The notes under the pieces were generated by a model, which was not told where the DNA came from, did no database searches, and worked only from the letters and a program-made list of their open reading frames with translations. Made by a program: the position numbers and the translations under genes. Of a DNA stretch of 36,352 bases, positions 1 to 12,297 are shown piece by piece; the first letter of the stretch is position 1, and each line of letters opens with the position of its first letter. The stretch comes from Apostichopus californicus (lineage: Eukaryota > Echinodermata > Holothuroidea > Aspidochirotida > Stichopodidae): NCBI GenBank assembly GCA_020650975.1, contig JAIPMN010001782.1:1-36352 (forward strand). Direction: 5' to 3'.

Positions 1-577
1 GACTTCAAACATAGTACTGAGAGTCAGCACTGTTACCCTCGGACTTCAAACATAGTACTGAGAGTCAGCACTGTTACCCTCGGACTTCAAACATAGTACT
101 GTGAGTCAGTACTGTTACCCTGGGACTTCAAACATAGTACTGAGAGTCAGCACTGTTAAAATCGGACTAGAAACATAGTACTGAGAGTCAGCCCTGTTAC
201 CCTCGGACTTCAAACATAGTACTGAGAGTCAGTACTGTTACCCTCGGACTTCAAACATAGTACTGAGAGTCAGCCCTGTTACCCTCGGACTTCAAACATA
301 GTACTGAGAGTCAGCCCTGTTACCTTCGGACTTCAAACATAGTACTGAGACTGAGAGTCAGCACTGTTACCCTCGGACTTCAAACATAGTACTGAGAGTC
401 AGCCCTGTTACCCTCGGACTTCAAACATAGTACTGAGAGTCAGCACTGTTACCCTCGGACTTCAAACATAGTACTGAGAGTCAGCACTGTTACCCTCGGA
501 CTTCAAACATAGTACTGTGAGTCAGCACTGTTACAATCCTTTAAACATAGTACATAGTCAGCACTGTTACTCTCCGG
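1..577. repeat. 41-bp minisatellite, 14 copies, running off the left edge
   Basis: A 41-bp unit beginning GACTTCAAACATAGTACTGA repeats head to tail from 1, 42, 83, 124, 165, 206, 247, 288, 329, 376, 417, 458 and 499, with a decayed last copy from about 540. Copies differ by single bases: CAGCACTG, CAGCCCTG or CAGTACTG in the middle, and GAGAGTC or GTGAGTC. The copy at 329 is 47 bp because ACTGAG is duplicated. The unit contains TAG and is not a multiple of three, so every reading frame is interrupted and the array is not coding. The first copy starts exactly at base 1, so the array probably continues to the left. Confidence 0.97.
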
Positions 578-1730
578 CTTGGAATTTTGCTGATGTTTTC
601 TCCATCAGAAAACAATAACAAAAGCTTGGAATAAGGAAGGTAGTAAAGTCAATTTTAGCTGAAGCATGGAAAGGCGGAAGAAATCTATAAACTATTTCTT
701 GTTTTAAATAAAAATATAGTCAATTTGTGGGAATTTTCTATAAATCCACCATAACTTTGGCAATTTGCATTTTCTTTATGAATTGATCGTATTTCTTGGG
801 GCATTCTGACAAAACAACGTAATATCCGTAGATAATTGAGTCTCTGTGAAGTGTTTGAGTTATTGACCTTTTTATAGAACGCTGAAGATTTTATATCTGA
901 AAAAACGTATTATTTTGTGTAATTGTAAACCTTGCTCGTTAGTGTATCATTCCCTGAGACAGTGTTTTTGTCTAACTAACGTAAAAGGTTGCATGTTTTA
1001 GTACTGTGTAATTATCTTTAATTGTGGAGTATGATAGCATTTGCTGGCAAATTCAACAGAAAATGCATCTTTAATACATGCCATAAAGAACACTTGGGAA
1101 ATTTCCTTTAAATTTTTAATTCATTCTGTAAAATGAGAACCCTGTTTCATCTAGGGTGAATTATCAGATGGAATTTCATAGCTTGTCTGTAATGTCATCT
1201 AGAGCTACTTAATGTAACTTCTTTTCCTTTACATCGGCCTACTGTACAAACAGCAGCATTCTTTTTTATTAACCAAAGCTTGATTCCACTCATTTATTCC
1301 CTTTGCATTGTGCTTAATTAATGAGCTTAACGATTTAAGTTTTAACAGTTTGAAATTGTCAGGAAAATGTTTAATATCGAAATAGTTGGCTTGCATAATA
1401 ATAACATTTCTAAGACCTTATTAAACAGTTGTTTTGATGCAACTAATTGCTAAAACAGCACATTTGGTATTCTCTGTCGGAGGCAAACGGAATCTATGCG
1501 ATGGTGGAGGTTTATGTGTGTGTGCACCTTTTTTTTTATTCTGACTGAGGACTTGAACAAATGAATTCCAAGTGCTCAAAAGAATGCACATGTCCTCAGA
1601 TGAATCCTTTTTTTCAGGGGTATTGTTAAGGTTAGGGTACCTGGATTTGAACAATGGGAAAAACAATGGGGTCCTCAGTCTGAATATACAGTGAAACACA
1701 CCTGAGGGCGTGTGTGTGAATGTGACACTG
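578..1730. other. Non-coding, no gene seen
   Basis: AT-rich sequence without a convincing open frame. Around 1480-1520 there is a short match (GGAATCTATGCGATGGTG) to 3147-3164 (GGAATCTACGCGATGGTG), so part of this stretch is probably the left portion of the same dispersed repeat described at 1731 and 3192. A 129-codon open frame on the - strand crosses this repeat and has no recognisable domain. I regard it as chance. Confidence 0.6.
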
Positions 1731-1860
1731 GGTTGTAAACACCATAACTCGAAAAGTGTATGGTGGATTGACTTCATACTTGGTGTGTGGAACCATCTTA
1801 TTGAGTACAAGAACCATCTTGTTTTCTGTGAAGTTCAATGGCCATTTGGGGTCAACAGAT
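1731..1860. repeat. Dispersed repeat, copy A (about 130 bp)
   Basis: This stretch aligns by eye with 3192-3316. Shared blocks in order are TTGTAAAC, then AACTCGAAAAG against AACCCCAAAAG, then GATTGACTTC/GGTTAACTTC, CATCTT, GAACC, and TTTTCTGTGAAG near the end, followed by AGTTCA-like and GGGGTCA half-site remnants. The copy is diverged and has lost the intact AGGTCA direct repeats seen in copy B. I associate such TTGTAAAC plus AGGTCA repeats with echinoderm and amphioxus genomes from general memory only. It is non-coding. Confidence 0.75.
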
Positions 1861-2774
1861 AGAGCTGTACTTTAACTTTTAAAGCAACTTGCCCAGTCGC
1901 GGAGTCAGTTAAAATGCAACTTCTTTGAGTAAAATTTTTTGTCAGTTTGTTCCTGATAAATTTTAATCATATTTAATCAAATTACTCTCTGATGAAGTAA
2001 AACTGTGAACAGTGATGACAATTTAGATCACTCCTCTGTTCACGTGTCTCCCATACAGTATAACTCAGTTTGCACTCCGATAGATCTATCTAGCCCACAA
2101 AATGGTAAAGTTCTTGCACTGCGCCATCAATGACCTGCTACGAGGGTCATCGTCCTCTTATCAGAAACATAACACAATTACAGCAGTCTGGTTTTATTCT
2201 ATATTATTTTCATTTTTTTTTTTTTTTTTAAATTAATTTTTTTTTTTTTATAATAACACCTACAAATCCAGGGTTGACTTGAACCAAATTTTTGCTGATT
2301 TTTCTTGCACAAAAATTAGGTTGAAGTATAAAAGAAAAGAAGAAAAATATTTTAAAGTTTACTTACATGATGACTAATGATAAGAGTTGCTGTTAGTGCT
2401 AGTATTTCTGGAACTTGAAACCAACAGAGGCGTAAGAAAGAAAAGTAAAAGGTGGAAGCCAAAAAAATATTCTCTCTCTTTCCATTTACTACATGTATAT
2501 TACTCTGTATGACACAGGTACTCTTAGAATGCATTTTAAAACCACTTGACACAATTACAGTTCATTGTGTGCGCTCAATTTGGAGCTAGGATGATGATGA
2601 TGATGAATAAAATGGCTCGGATATGTTGGTGGAGTAGAGAGGCAAACGTACGCACCAGAAGTGGCAGCAGGTCAAATGATCCGTGCCATCTTCACCAGTC
2701 AGCAGGACTGTTTTTTTTTCTCTTCTTTTTTCTTGTAAATTGTGAGTTCTTGTTGAGTATGTATCAAAATAACG
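1861..2774. other. Non-coding, simple T tracts, no gene seen
   Basis: It contains long T runs near 2213-2230 and 2238-2250 and a GATGATGATGATGA microsatellite near 2591. An open frame from 2546 runs into the 68-bp repeat that follows. It contains a poly-Phe/Leu stretch from a T/C tract and resembles no protein I know. Confidence 0.6.
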
Positions 2775-3048
2775 ATATTACTCTTGGTAGAGGGATGCTA
2801 TACTACAAATCTAAGCCCATTTCGTGGGTTCCTATGGTAACTATATTTCTCTTGGCAGAGAGATGCTATACTACAAATCTAAGCCCATGTCGTGGGTTCC
2901 TTTTGGTTTTGATATTTCTCTTGGCAGAGAGATGCATTACTACAAATCTAAGCTCATGTCGTGGGTTCCTACTGTTCTGATATTACTCTTGGCAGAGAGA
3001 TGCTATACTACAAAAATAAGCCCATTTCCTACGGTTCCTTTTGTCAAT
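2775..3048. repeat. 68-bp tandem repeat, 4 copies
   Basis: Four units start at 2775, 2843, 2912 and 2980. Each opens with ATATTACTCTTGG or ATATTTCTCTTGG, continues AGAGAGATGC, then TACTACAAATCTAAGC, then CATGTCGTGGGTTCC, and ends with a variable 10-14 bp. Unit lengths are 68 or 69 bp, so the same sequence is read in all three frames in turn. This explains the three overlapping + strand open frames here (2546-2980, 2824-3060, 2961-3161), which are repeat artefacts and not genes. Confidence 0.93.
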
Positions 3049-3191
3049 TCTTTCTGTTAATTAAGTTGAATCGTGCAATTTCAATCATAGTTTCCTTGTT
3101 TCTCATTAAGAGCAGCCTCTTTATTTCTTGCTGGATGCAAAAGGAATCTACGCGATGGTGATGGCATGTATACATGTGTATCTAACACCTG

Positions 3192-3505
3192 CTTGTAAAC
3201 AAGGTAACCCCAAAAGTTCACATAGGGTTAACTTCCTGCTCGGTATTGATCCATCTTGTGACATACATGAACCCTGCTCATTTTCTGTGAAGGTCAAAGG
3301 TCATTCGAGGTCAAAGTCTGTAAACCTTGTATACATGAAAGATCAGAAAAGTTCCATTTTTTGTTGAAGTTCATACTTGGTATGTAGATCCCCCTCACCC
3401 CTCCCATTGGTGAGTACAAGAACCCAGAGGTCAAAGGTGATTTGCAGTCAACATACATAGAGTTAGAGTCTGAACGCTTGTAAACAGGACAACTCAAAAA
3501 ATGGC
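3192..3505. repeat. Dispersed repeat, copy B, with internal tandem structure
   Basis: Three starts of the same unit can be seen: CTTGTAAACAAGG at 3192, CTTGTATACATG at 3326 and CTTGTAAACAGG at 3477 (partial). Units contain TTCATACTTGGTATG-like and GAGTACAAGAACC blocks and end in AGGTCA-type half-sites. Copy A at 1731-1860 is a diverged relative. Two open frames across it (79 codons on +, 71 on -) have no recognisable domain. Sequence from about 3141 (GGAATCTACGCGATGGTG) also matches 1489-1506, so the full element may start near 3135. Confidence 0.8.
3291..3313 (+). promoter_or_regulatory. Possible nuclear-receptor site: three AGGTCA half-sites (DR1 plus DR4)
   Basis: Perfect AGGTCA half-sites lie at 3291-3296, 3298-3303 and 3308-3313, all in the same direction. 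The first pair is spaced by one base (DR1, the arrangement bound by HNF4, RXR and COUP-TF family receptors). The second pair is spaced by four bases (DR4, the arrangement of thyroid-hormone and LXR receptors). A further DR1-like pair, AGGTCA-A-AGGTGA, is at 3428-3440. They lie inside a repeat, so binding or function is inference only. Confidence 0.35.
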
Positions 3506-6500
3506 ACAAGAAATCACCATAACGCAGAAGAGCTGGCTTTCTGATTATCTCAATACGTAAACCACATCTTTAGGTGTTGTAACATGCTGTTTGTCCTCAT
3601 TGTACAGTACTTACTCTTACCAGCATCCGAATGGATGCATGATGTCTTGTAGTGCTATCTTGTCAAGATATCTAATAGATATTGAGAAATAAAAGTTGTT
3701 TATTTTGGCACAGCTAAATAATGTTTCACCAGCTTAATTAATGTTGGCTCTAATGCAGGCTAGAATTCATTCACCACGATTTGAATATTTTTTTTTCAAT
3801 CTACAAAATGTGCCTCCAATTAAATGAAGAAGATTAATTACTGTTTAGCAAAGCTCTCAGCATATGACATACACTCTGCGTGTCTGTATAATTTACATCT
3901 TTTATGATTTTCCGTCAAACACAAAGCCGCAGATCTGCTCTGGAGCGAACCTTGTACTGTTTTTAGTCTGTTTGTAGTACTTTTGATACAAGTCTGGTAA
4001 TTTAACGCAGACATGTGAGGAGGTCATTAACAAATCAGCAACCTAAAGCTAACGAACGATAGGCTGCAGACTATCAAATCTGTATGCTCACGATTTGCAC
4101 ACTACTTACAATGTTTGTATGGCCAGGCCTAATCCGCTACTATTTCTCCTCAACTTTGAACATTGCTTATAATTTGCTTGAAAAGTTTCTTCAAAGTAGA
4201 TTCCATCATCAAGACCTTAGGTATCAGCAAAAATCACCTCGCAGACAGACATTGGGGATTGGCAAGTCTTGAATGTTTATGTGACTCGGGCGGAGGGATG
4301 GAGAAGGGAGTTTTCAGAGTTAATTTGGGATATACCTGTGATTAGTTTTGATCCTTCTCTAGCATACGTTGTAACAAATAACTGATTCATTAGGTACCTC
4401 TTTCAACAGAACTAGTTCCCTTGATATTCCTACAGAATTTTAACTCTATCTTACGTCTCTCCGTACAACTACATGCACTCAAATAAATACCTAGCCTAGG
4501 CCCCCCCCCCCTTTCCCCAATTGACCTAGGACATTCAGAAGTATGGTCATTCATAAATACCAAAACCAGTGAGTATCGAAAAATATCACCACCAGCAGCG
4601 AGAATATATCCCTTTAAGGAAGTTCTTGGTACCACATACAGATTATCCTTACGTCCTTAGGGAAACGTGCCATGGTCTTGGATAGGAGATACATGTGTGA
4701 CTGATTAGGAGAAGATGGTCCATTGCATTTGGTGGATGGTTTTAATGCTTGTTTAAATAATGAAACTTTGAAAAAATTAAATTTTTACACATAATTTGGG
4801 TTAGTTCACTTTCACTGGAACCTTGTTTTCTTATGAAGAAATGACCCTTTAAAGATTGGAAGATGATGCAGTCGTCATAGAAGCTGGACTACGGTTCAGG
4901 ATGAAGCGAGCAGATCAATGAGCTAAGCTCCTCGTCAACAGCAAAGCCAGAAATGTGATTATAAGAAACTTCTCATAGCTGCTTGTTTTGTGGGAGTGGT
5001 CGTGTGGCCAGTTGACCTTGTTTCTTGCAGACAGACACGTACAAGACAGCATGTTTTTACTAATTCCTGAAAGACAAAAAGTGTCGAGACTACACTTCCC
5101 AACAGAAACTTTTTCGAACAATATGACTTATCGCTTAGGAAATTGCCATATTTCACAGTTAAATGTCGCCCTCTTCCCTGAATATTCTGGGGTGTCGCTT
5201 CGTTTGCAGAAGTTTTATGAGACAATAAATTGTTCTCCTCAGCCGTAGATAGGACGTGTTGGTGATAGTCAGTGGTTTGGGTAAAAAATTGTTGAAAGTT
5301 GGTGATGCCCAAAACTTATGTATTTGCCCTAAAAGCAGTCTTGCATTCAAGAGGAGGAGCTGGGGGTAGGGGGTGGGGGAATGGTGTTGAGCAACTGTCG
5401 AACATGCAGCCGTCCCCATTATTATAAGGTTCAGGTCTTCCTGGGTTAGAAATGATCTTTCATGCCACAGGGATATTATCACTTAATTCTAGAAAAGTTA
5501 CAACAACAAAAACAATTGATATGGTTGCAAAGTATAGCACAAGTTTGCACTTAACCCCCCTTGTGTACAAAAAAAACAATATGGCCATTCCATTAGGACG
5601 GTGTTCAATGCAAAGGGCCACAAGAATCTTCACCGATGCACGGCTGCATAGAAAGTCCTGTGTTCAGGCCTGTGTTAAAAGCCTTATAATGTTTCAAACA
5701 TAGTCTAAAAGTGAATAGCTTCAAACAAAAGTTCTGACCCTGCATGCTTGAAATTGTCTTCTCTTTTGTGGCCTTCATATCAACAATAAAATTCTACCTC
5801 AAGTCATATAGTACTTATATAAGGTCACCACTACTTCCATCCAATTTCAGTACCATAAAAAAAATTGGTTAAACTTTTCCAAAGATTCTGCCCGGAGGTT
5901 ATGAATTTACAAATTAATCTCGGACATTCAGGGAAAGTTAAATCAGACAATTACTCAGTGAGGGGGGAACGTGGTTTTGTAGGGTAGCAGTAAGATGCTT
6001 GTTGAAGTTTGAAGATGACCGACCATTATTTGGGATTCTAGCATATTAGAGTCGATAGTGTTGGCCAAACATTGTCCACTCTGCTCTGCTTACATGTATA
6101 TATTCAAGTCACGTCAATCTATTTGGCATTCTGATCAACGAAACATTCCCTTTTTAACAGCACGGTCTGTCTTTTTCATCAAAGATGATAGTGTGACAGT
6201 GCTACAACATACAGTACTAAATGCAGTACTACTGTACATACAGTTCTTAGTTCTGGAGTACTCCCTCTTCCTTGACATCCATATGTTTATATGTACTCTC
6301 TCTGTTGCAGCATGTAGTTGCTTCTCTGAAACTCTTGTTGATTACGACTGTTGTTGGAAAGGGAGTATAAATAAATGTTTCACTTTTAATTCTCAGAACA
6401 GGCTAGAAATTCAAGCCGTTGTCAGCGCATATATACAGAATGTCTAGAGAACTTTTCATACTGCCGTGAATTTGTCTGTTTAATACTATGTGGTCAGACT

Positions 6501-9500
6501 TTCTTTCACCACACGTACACTGCTACTAAGTTTTCCCCTCAGAAAGATGTTTTAATTAATCGTTTTGCTGGGAGTATGATCAACAAAGAAACTTGCATGG
6601 CAGACTTTTTTCTCACACTTTTGCATACTTCTGGAAAAGTACTCTCATCTTTTTTTTTCTATCTGGTTCGATTTAAAAAGTAATTTGTAACAAATGTCTA
6701 ATACTCTCCTTTGTCCCACACAACTCATAAAAGTTGTAACGATTGTTCGTTAAATCATCCGTTCATCATTACCTTTGTCCCCAAACAGTCCATGCATACA
6801 TAATAAGATACTGGCAGTGTGCCACGCGTGTGCCATACAAATTATCTTCTAAAGTGGTTGCCACGGCGACGGTGATTAGAATAGGGGCTTGACGAGATGG
6901 TATTGAGCTTGCTACAGTATTGTGAAGTCCTGTTTGCCTTGATAGTAGTTTGTTGAAGAAGTTCTTTGGATAAAGTTAAGGGGCAGACCGAAGAGAAAAA
7001 GTAATTATGAGTTAGTGCATCTTTGTAAGGTGGTCAGTTAGGTTGCCATTGTGTTATGAAGGGAAGAGTACATTGTTGCTATTGTGTGAAAGTAGCAGAT
7101 GAAGTTGGCAGTTGAAAAATTTTGGACAAACTTGGGAGAGAGCATGACAAGAGTATGACAAGAGCAGACAGTCGTGTGAGAAAAACAGTCGGTCGGTAAG
7201 TTTTGTCGTATTCGGCGTATAATAATATCCGTGATGAGAGGCAATTTATAGTACGGGGAAAAGTGCCACGGTATAAATTGATCCTGTGTGCCTACCAATA
7301 TTACTTTCTGTGTAGTCATTTTGTAATGGTTGCTATACAGTTATAATGGAGATGTAAAGGATTTCTGCCCTAGTACAGAATAGTTTGGTAGTTTAATGGA
7401 AAAAGTGAACTACAGGCTTGGAGTTATTATTGTCACTCCTGCATATTTGTGGCTTTGTAAAAGCTCTTTATTTCTTATTATTTACCCACTAAATGTTATT
7501 TTTCACTGTGTTGTGTTTTTTGAATTTCTGTGGGGTTGGCTTTTGTACTGTTACTGATGCTTAATGACTCATGATGTACTGGACAGATCTGGAAGGGCCA
7601 TGGCAGGGTCCGGTCTCTCTCAGGTTTCATATCCCAGCAGGCATCTAACCTTAGGGACCTAAGGACAATAATTCTACACAAGAATACTGTAACCACCTTG
7701 CCCTCAATTGTTGATAGAACAATTAATAAAATACTGGGAAGCAGCTGTTATTATCATTAATGCAACTTGACCTTATAAACTAGAAGACCCTGTGTTTTGG
7801 ACACAGTTATCCATCATGCAGACAGTCTATATGGCTGGGTTTCCTTTGATCAATTTTTCATGCTCTCCTATATGCCAGGGGTACAACCACATACATGTAT
7901 ACTTCTGATGTACTTGAGTTAAAGAGTAGGACCATTTTGCATCTAAGCACCTTCCATTTTACCAAATTTGCTCAAAGGGGAGGGTTGCCTCACTTTAACA
8001 TCTTATTCCCCTCCCTCTCCCCCCACCCAGTGCAACCCTGCTATATGTACCTAACATCACATGACAATATGAGCCATAAGACTTATTTCTCAAGTCAAAC
8101 CTTTTTGAAATTTTCCAGTTTGCCTTTAAACGTGATTTAAATAGTGAAATGGAAAAGTGGTGGTGAGTTGGTGATATGTTGAGGAGTGAATCAAATCCTA
8201 ATATATTTCACTTGGCTGCACATTAAGTCTCTTACCGGTGAGAAAGGTGGACCAGAGACGTCTCCTACCAAGTTTTGGTAAACTACAAGTGCCCTGCCCT
8301 TTAGTTAATTGCAAGGAATTCATACAGTATTAAGTTTTGCAGGAACTGTTGTGGTGTGCCCCCTCTTCCTCTCCTCCCTCCCCCAGTCCCCCCCTCCCTC
8401 GCTTTTGATTGTTCACCTGAGCTTACATTATCTTTGCAGACTTTATGGTGATTGTATACAGGATATTGGTTTACAATACTTTCACCGTGCATCCATCATA
8501 AAGTATCCATCCTACTGTTAGCCTAAATCTTTTAGGGGGGAAATGGCTTTCAAAATATCAGCATGTAACTTTGAGACTTGGCTTTAAATATGCTTTAATA
8601 TCAAACATTGTCTTTTCCTCGGACAATCTTCAAGGATAATTTTGGTTGTATCTTTATAAGTAAATTTAATCAATGCAAATTTATGGATAAATGCTTCGAA
8701 ATCAGCTCTCCTGTAAATATGGTAAACATATAGAGCAGGATGAAAGGTAATTATTATATGGCAACTTTGAGGACAGGTGGTGTTCCAACAGGTGTAACGG
8801 TTTGAGGTTTTAATTACTATAGTGTGTTCCTAATTTGCCTTTTGAGTCCATAAAAACAAACTGATTTTTTGCCACCGAAAAAAAAAAAAAGGGGTTTTAA
8901 TTAACTTTTATTGGTAGCCTTAACTGTTGGCAAGCATACATTTACTAACTGCACCCACTAGTCAGTCATGTTTCCTGGAAGAAATGTTTGCTTTTTTCGT
9001 CATTTTGTGATTGCAGTTAATCTCACAGGTTATTGAACGGTAATCATTTATTAATCAGAGCGACTTTTATGGGCCAATAGCTGTATAACCCACCAGTGCG
9101 GTGTTTACATTGACTGTTAAATGGTAACTCTTTGTACAGGCTGTCTGTGAATCATTGTTATCATTCAGGGATTATATTATCATGCAAGGTGGATTAATCA
9201 GACACCTGCTTGTGGGATGACTGAGTTACAATTTTACCAATTTTTTTGTTCAGTTTTTGGTTTTGGTTGAAACACTCAGTTTTTAGATTTTTTTTTTTTT
9301 TAAACCCTCATTTTTTTTTTCAATTGTCTTCATTTGTTTGTTTCAAAATATTCAGTTAAAGGCATTGAAGACTCGCCCCAAACTGTGTGCGGCCATCTGA
9401 AAAAGTTAACTTTTTGTTGCTTGCAAGTGACGTTTTGTTGGTGTCGCTACAAAATGCAGACAGTAATGAAACATGATACCTTGTTATCTTTAGCTGGACC

Positions 9501-9760
9501 TAGGATGTCCATCGCTGTATTGTTTGTACACTGTGCTGTGGGTATTGACCGCAGCTGTATGTACTGACTGTACACTAGTGTCTAATTACCGGCGGTAGCA
9601 AGCTGTGTGTGTATTTTCTGGGATCGATGGTGGTGTCTAACACTTCTGTTACACCTCATTCGAAACTAGGTCAAATTACCGGCATTAGACGTTTCTTTTT
9701 GAGTGAGTCTTCACACCCTTCAACAAGAAAGAGAAGTCAATTTGTTGTATTGTCAATGGA
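3506..9760. other. Long stretch with no supportable gene
   Basis: I found no exon-like open frame with convincing splice sites or a recognised protein here. Short frames (for example 4959-5312 on -, 6058-6447 on +, 7038-7319 on -) lack domains and look like chance. Simple features: a run of 11 C at 4501-4511, a pyrimidine-rich stretch near 8007-8027, another at about 8360-8401 with several CCC blocks, an A run near 8878-8890, and T runs near 9289-9301 and 9310-9320. It is either intergenic or a first intron of the MYT1-type gene downstream. Confidence 0.55.
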
Positions 9761-9876
9761 CCCCTTTAAAAGCACTTGGTTATATGCACTACTTTAAAAG
9801 CAGTTGGTTATGTATAGCATCCCTTTAAGGCTCAGTTGGTTAAAGCATCCCTTTAAAAAGCAGTTGCTTACAGCAT
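9761..9876. repeat. 28- to 30-bp tandem repeat, 4 diverged copies
   Basis: Four units are visible at about 9761-9790, 9791-9820, 9821-9848 and 9849-9876, with the pattern CCCTTTAAAAGCAGTTGGTTATAGCAT. The third unit reads GGCTCAGTTGGTTAAAGCAT, which is close to the D-arm and A-box region of a tRNA. No B-box, cloverleaf or CCA end follows. It is best called a local tandem repeat, possibly seeded by a tRNA-like or SINE fragment. Confidence 0.8.
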
Positions 9877-12188
9877 ATTTATTAATTCATTGTGTTTCAC
9901 ACCATATACGATTCACTCGCATTTTAAGTAACTAGTATGACGGCCCATGTACAAATCCTACTGTGAATTGAAGTATATAAAAGATGCGATTAATAGCTGG
10001 TAATCAGTCCACACAGTAAAGAATTAATGGGTGACTGGTACATACCTCATTTTGATTATTTTATTTCATGTAAAAAGGCTATGATTTTTGGTACATCAGC
10101 TTAGCAAGCAGAAAGGATGTGTATTTTTCAAAGTAATACGTAGACATGCCCAAGACATTTTCAATTGTTTATGATATAGATATCATTTACAAGATACTAT
10201 GATGTTTGTTCTCAAGTATTGTATGCCTGAATGGCAGCCTGTGATCATTGTACATGGCAAGACAGTACCCCAGCCGCTCGGTGTAAAGACAGAAAACACG
10301 TAGGTTCATGAAAATAATATTACTCGACGACTTTAACGTGAAACGAAAGCAAGTGGTATCAACCAGTCAAACTACGAATAGAGTTAGATCCCCACAGCTG
10401 AATGAATACTTGCTCCTCGTGATACTGCTTACCTTTAATAGTAATCATCAACATGTGTTTAACTATTAGTCACAGTTTAATATTTCATACTGCTCTGGGA
10501 GAATCATGACTTCTTCGTCAGTGTCGTCGTCGTCATCATATATCAAGTGTGAGTCTTGGGGGATTATGGTTCTGTATATAGATATGATATGGACACTCAC
10601 AGCAAGACCTGTAAAGTTAGGTATACAGTATGATTATTAATATGTGTCGTCTCATGTGCTCACTATGATAGATAGTTCAAAGTTGGAGCCCATTCTTTTT
10701 TTTTTTAATTGTCTGTCTCTATCTCTCTCTTGAACAGCTTCTTTGTTAACTCCTGGATCATTAAATATGAATAGTTACAAGAAATGGATGTACCAAGGGG
10801 GAAAATGATAAAGTTAGAAGTACAGAAATGAAAGGGAGGTGGGGGTGGAGTTGGTTTTAATAGCAATTTTAACAATATCGATTCTGAAATTCGAACAAAC
10901 TTGGTACGCTGCAATACTTTTAGTAGGCTTAGAAAAAACGGTCAATCTGATCAGCCATTGGCCGGAGCTGCGTAATAGATTTTATAGTTTATTTCTATGA
11001 TTTAGACTAAAAACGGTTGTTTTTTTTTCCTTTTTCCACTGATGTCATAAAATACTGATCATTCCTCAGGTTCTGCTGTTCTTCCTCCAACTCGTTTCTC
11101 AAGTTTAAATATGGAAATATTCACTGCCTCTTGCATCTTTAACATTCAAATAGGAAATGCAAGTTTGTGAACCATCTGGTGGGTGGTAAGCAAAGTCTAA
11201 AACTAGCAACCATAAAATTTGTATAGGTATAGGTAATAAATTGAGTCAGAATTTGTCGGTACTGAGAGAAACAAGAATTTACTTGACTCTTCACTTCCGT
11301 GTCTCGTCCCAACAAGGTTATAAGGACTAGTTATGTTAATATCTAAATGTATTATTGAGGAAAGGAGCGTTACAGTATTCCTGGGATTGTCATTGCTTGT
11401 GATGGTTTAAGTTTTAGTCAGTAATTGTTGCATGATATAGTTGCCTTGAACAGGTTTTCACTACAGTACTATGAAAACTACAAATGAGATGTGTAGTGAG
11501 CCCCCTGTATTCTACAATAGTTGTCTGCTTGCTATCGTACTGGAAGCATTTGGGAAACTTAGTACAGGTACTAACTAGTGCAAGAATAGTTAAGTACCCA
11601 TACATATATTTTGAGTCTCGTACGCTATTTTACTGTGGGCATTTTGGAAATCTATTATAGATACAAGTGCGAGATTAATTGAGTACCCATTCTTGAATTT
11701 TGAGCAGTCATTCCAAGGGTATTCTTGAACTTGTACTCATGCTGTTTTACCTCTTGGTGTTGTACCTCGCACTGTACTCAAGCTGTTATACTTGTACCTG
11801 GAGCCTGCAACAAATTGCCCTCCCAGTTCGGTAGACAAAGTATAACTTATTTATGCACATAATTTAGATACATAATTTTCTAAATAATATATTATTTAAA
11901 AAAAAAAATTTCTCTGTTAAATCAAAAAGGGATTGTTTACCGAACGTGATACATTAAGGTTTTCACCTGCTTGAAAAAGACATTTTCTCTGTGGACAGCT
12001 TACGTTTTGATAGAGCACCAACATTTGATGCTCAAGTCTCTTACAGGTCTCTCATTTACGATTATTTCAATTTTTTTCTGCCTTTTTTTTCCTTTTCTTT
12101 TTTTCAATGGTTTCAATTCTACCTTTGAAGTCTTCATACAATACTTGTTGAATTTCTAACAGTAGAATAAAAATGTGATCTGTAATAT
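9877..12188. other. Non-coding, no gene seen
   Basis: AT-rich sequence with only short chance frames. It contains GTCGTCGTCGTC-like trinucleotides near 10520 and a loose repetition of ACTTGTAC / CTTGTACC words at about 11727-11800. No domain, RNA gene or mobile element was recognised. Confidence 0.55.
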
Positions 12189-12297
12189 AAATACATGATA
12201 TTGATATTTGTTTTCTACTGCTCAGGCAACTTTGAATAGAAGTAAATACATGATATTGATGTTTGTTTTCTACTGTTCAGGCAACTTCAAATAGACA
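12189..12297. repeat. 55-bp tandem duplication, 2 copies
   Basis: Two adjacent units start at 12189 and 12244. Both read AAATACATGATATTGAT, then a TTTGTTTTCTACTG block, then TCAGGCAACTT, then a short AATAGA tail. They differ at a handful of positions (for example ATTTG/GTTTG and CTGCTCAGG/CTGTTCAGG), so the duplication is fairly recent. Confidence 0.92.

Noticed and set aside
1421-1810. 129-codon open frame on the - strand
   Set aside because: It lies across the dispersed repeat, has no domain and depends on decayed repeat sequence.
2546-3161. Three overlapping + strand open frames that look like a repeat protein
   Set aside because: They are the same 68-bp DNA repeat read in different frames; a real repeat protein would keep one frame.
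4959-5482. Overlapping open frames on both strands (up to 117 codons)
   Set aside because: No domain, no matching splice sites, and the two strands are equally open, as expected by chance.
6857-6870. GTTGCCACGGCGAC resembles an RFX X-box
   Set aside because: One imperfect match in 36 kb is expected by chance and there is no gene start beside it.
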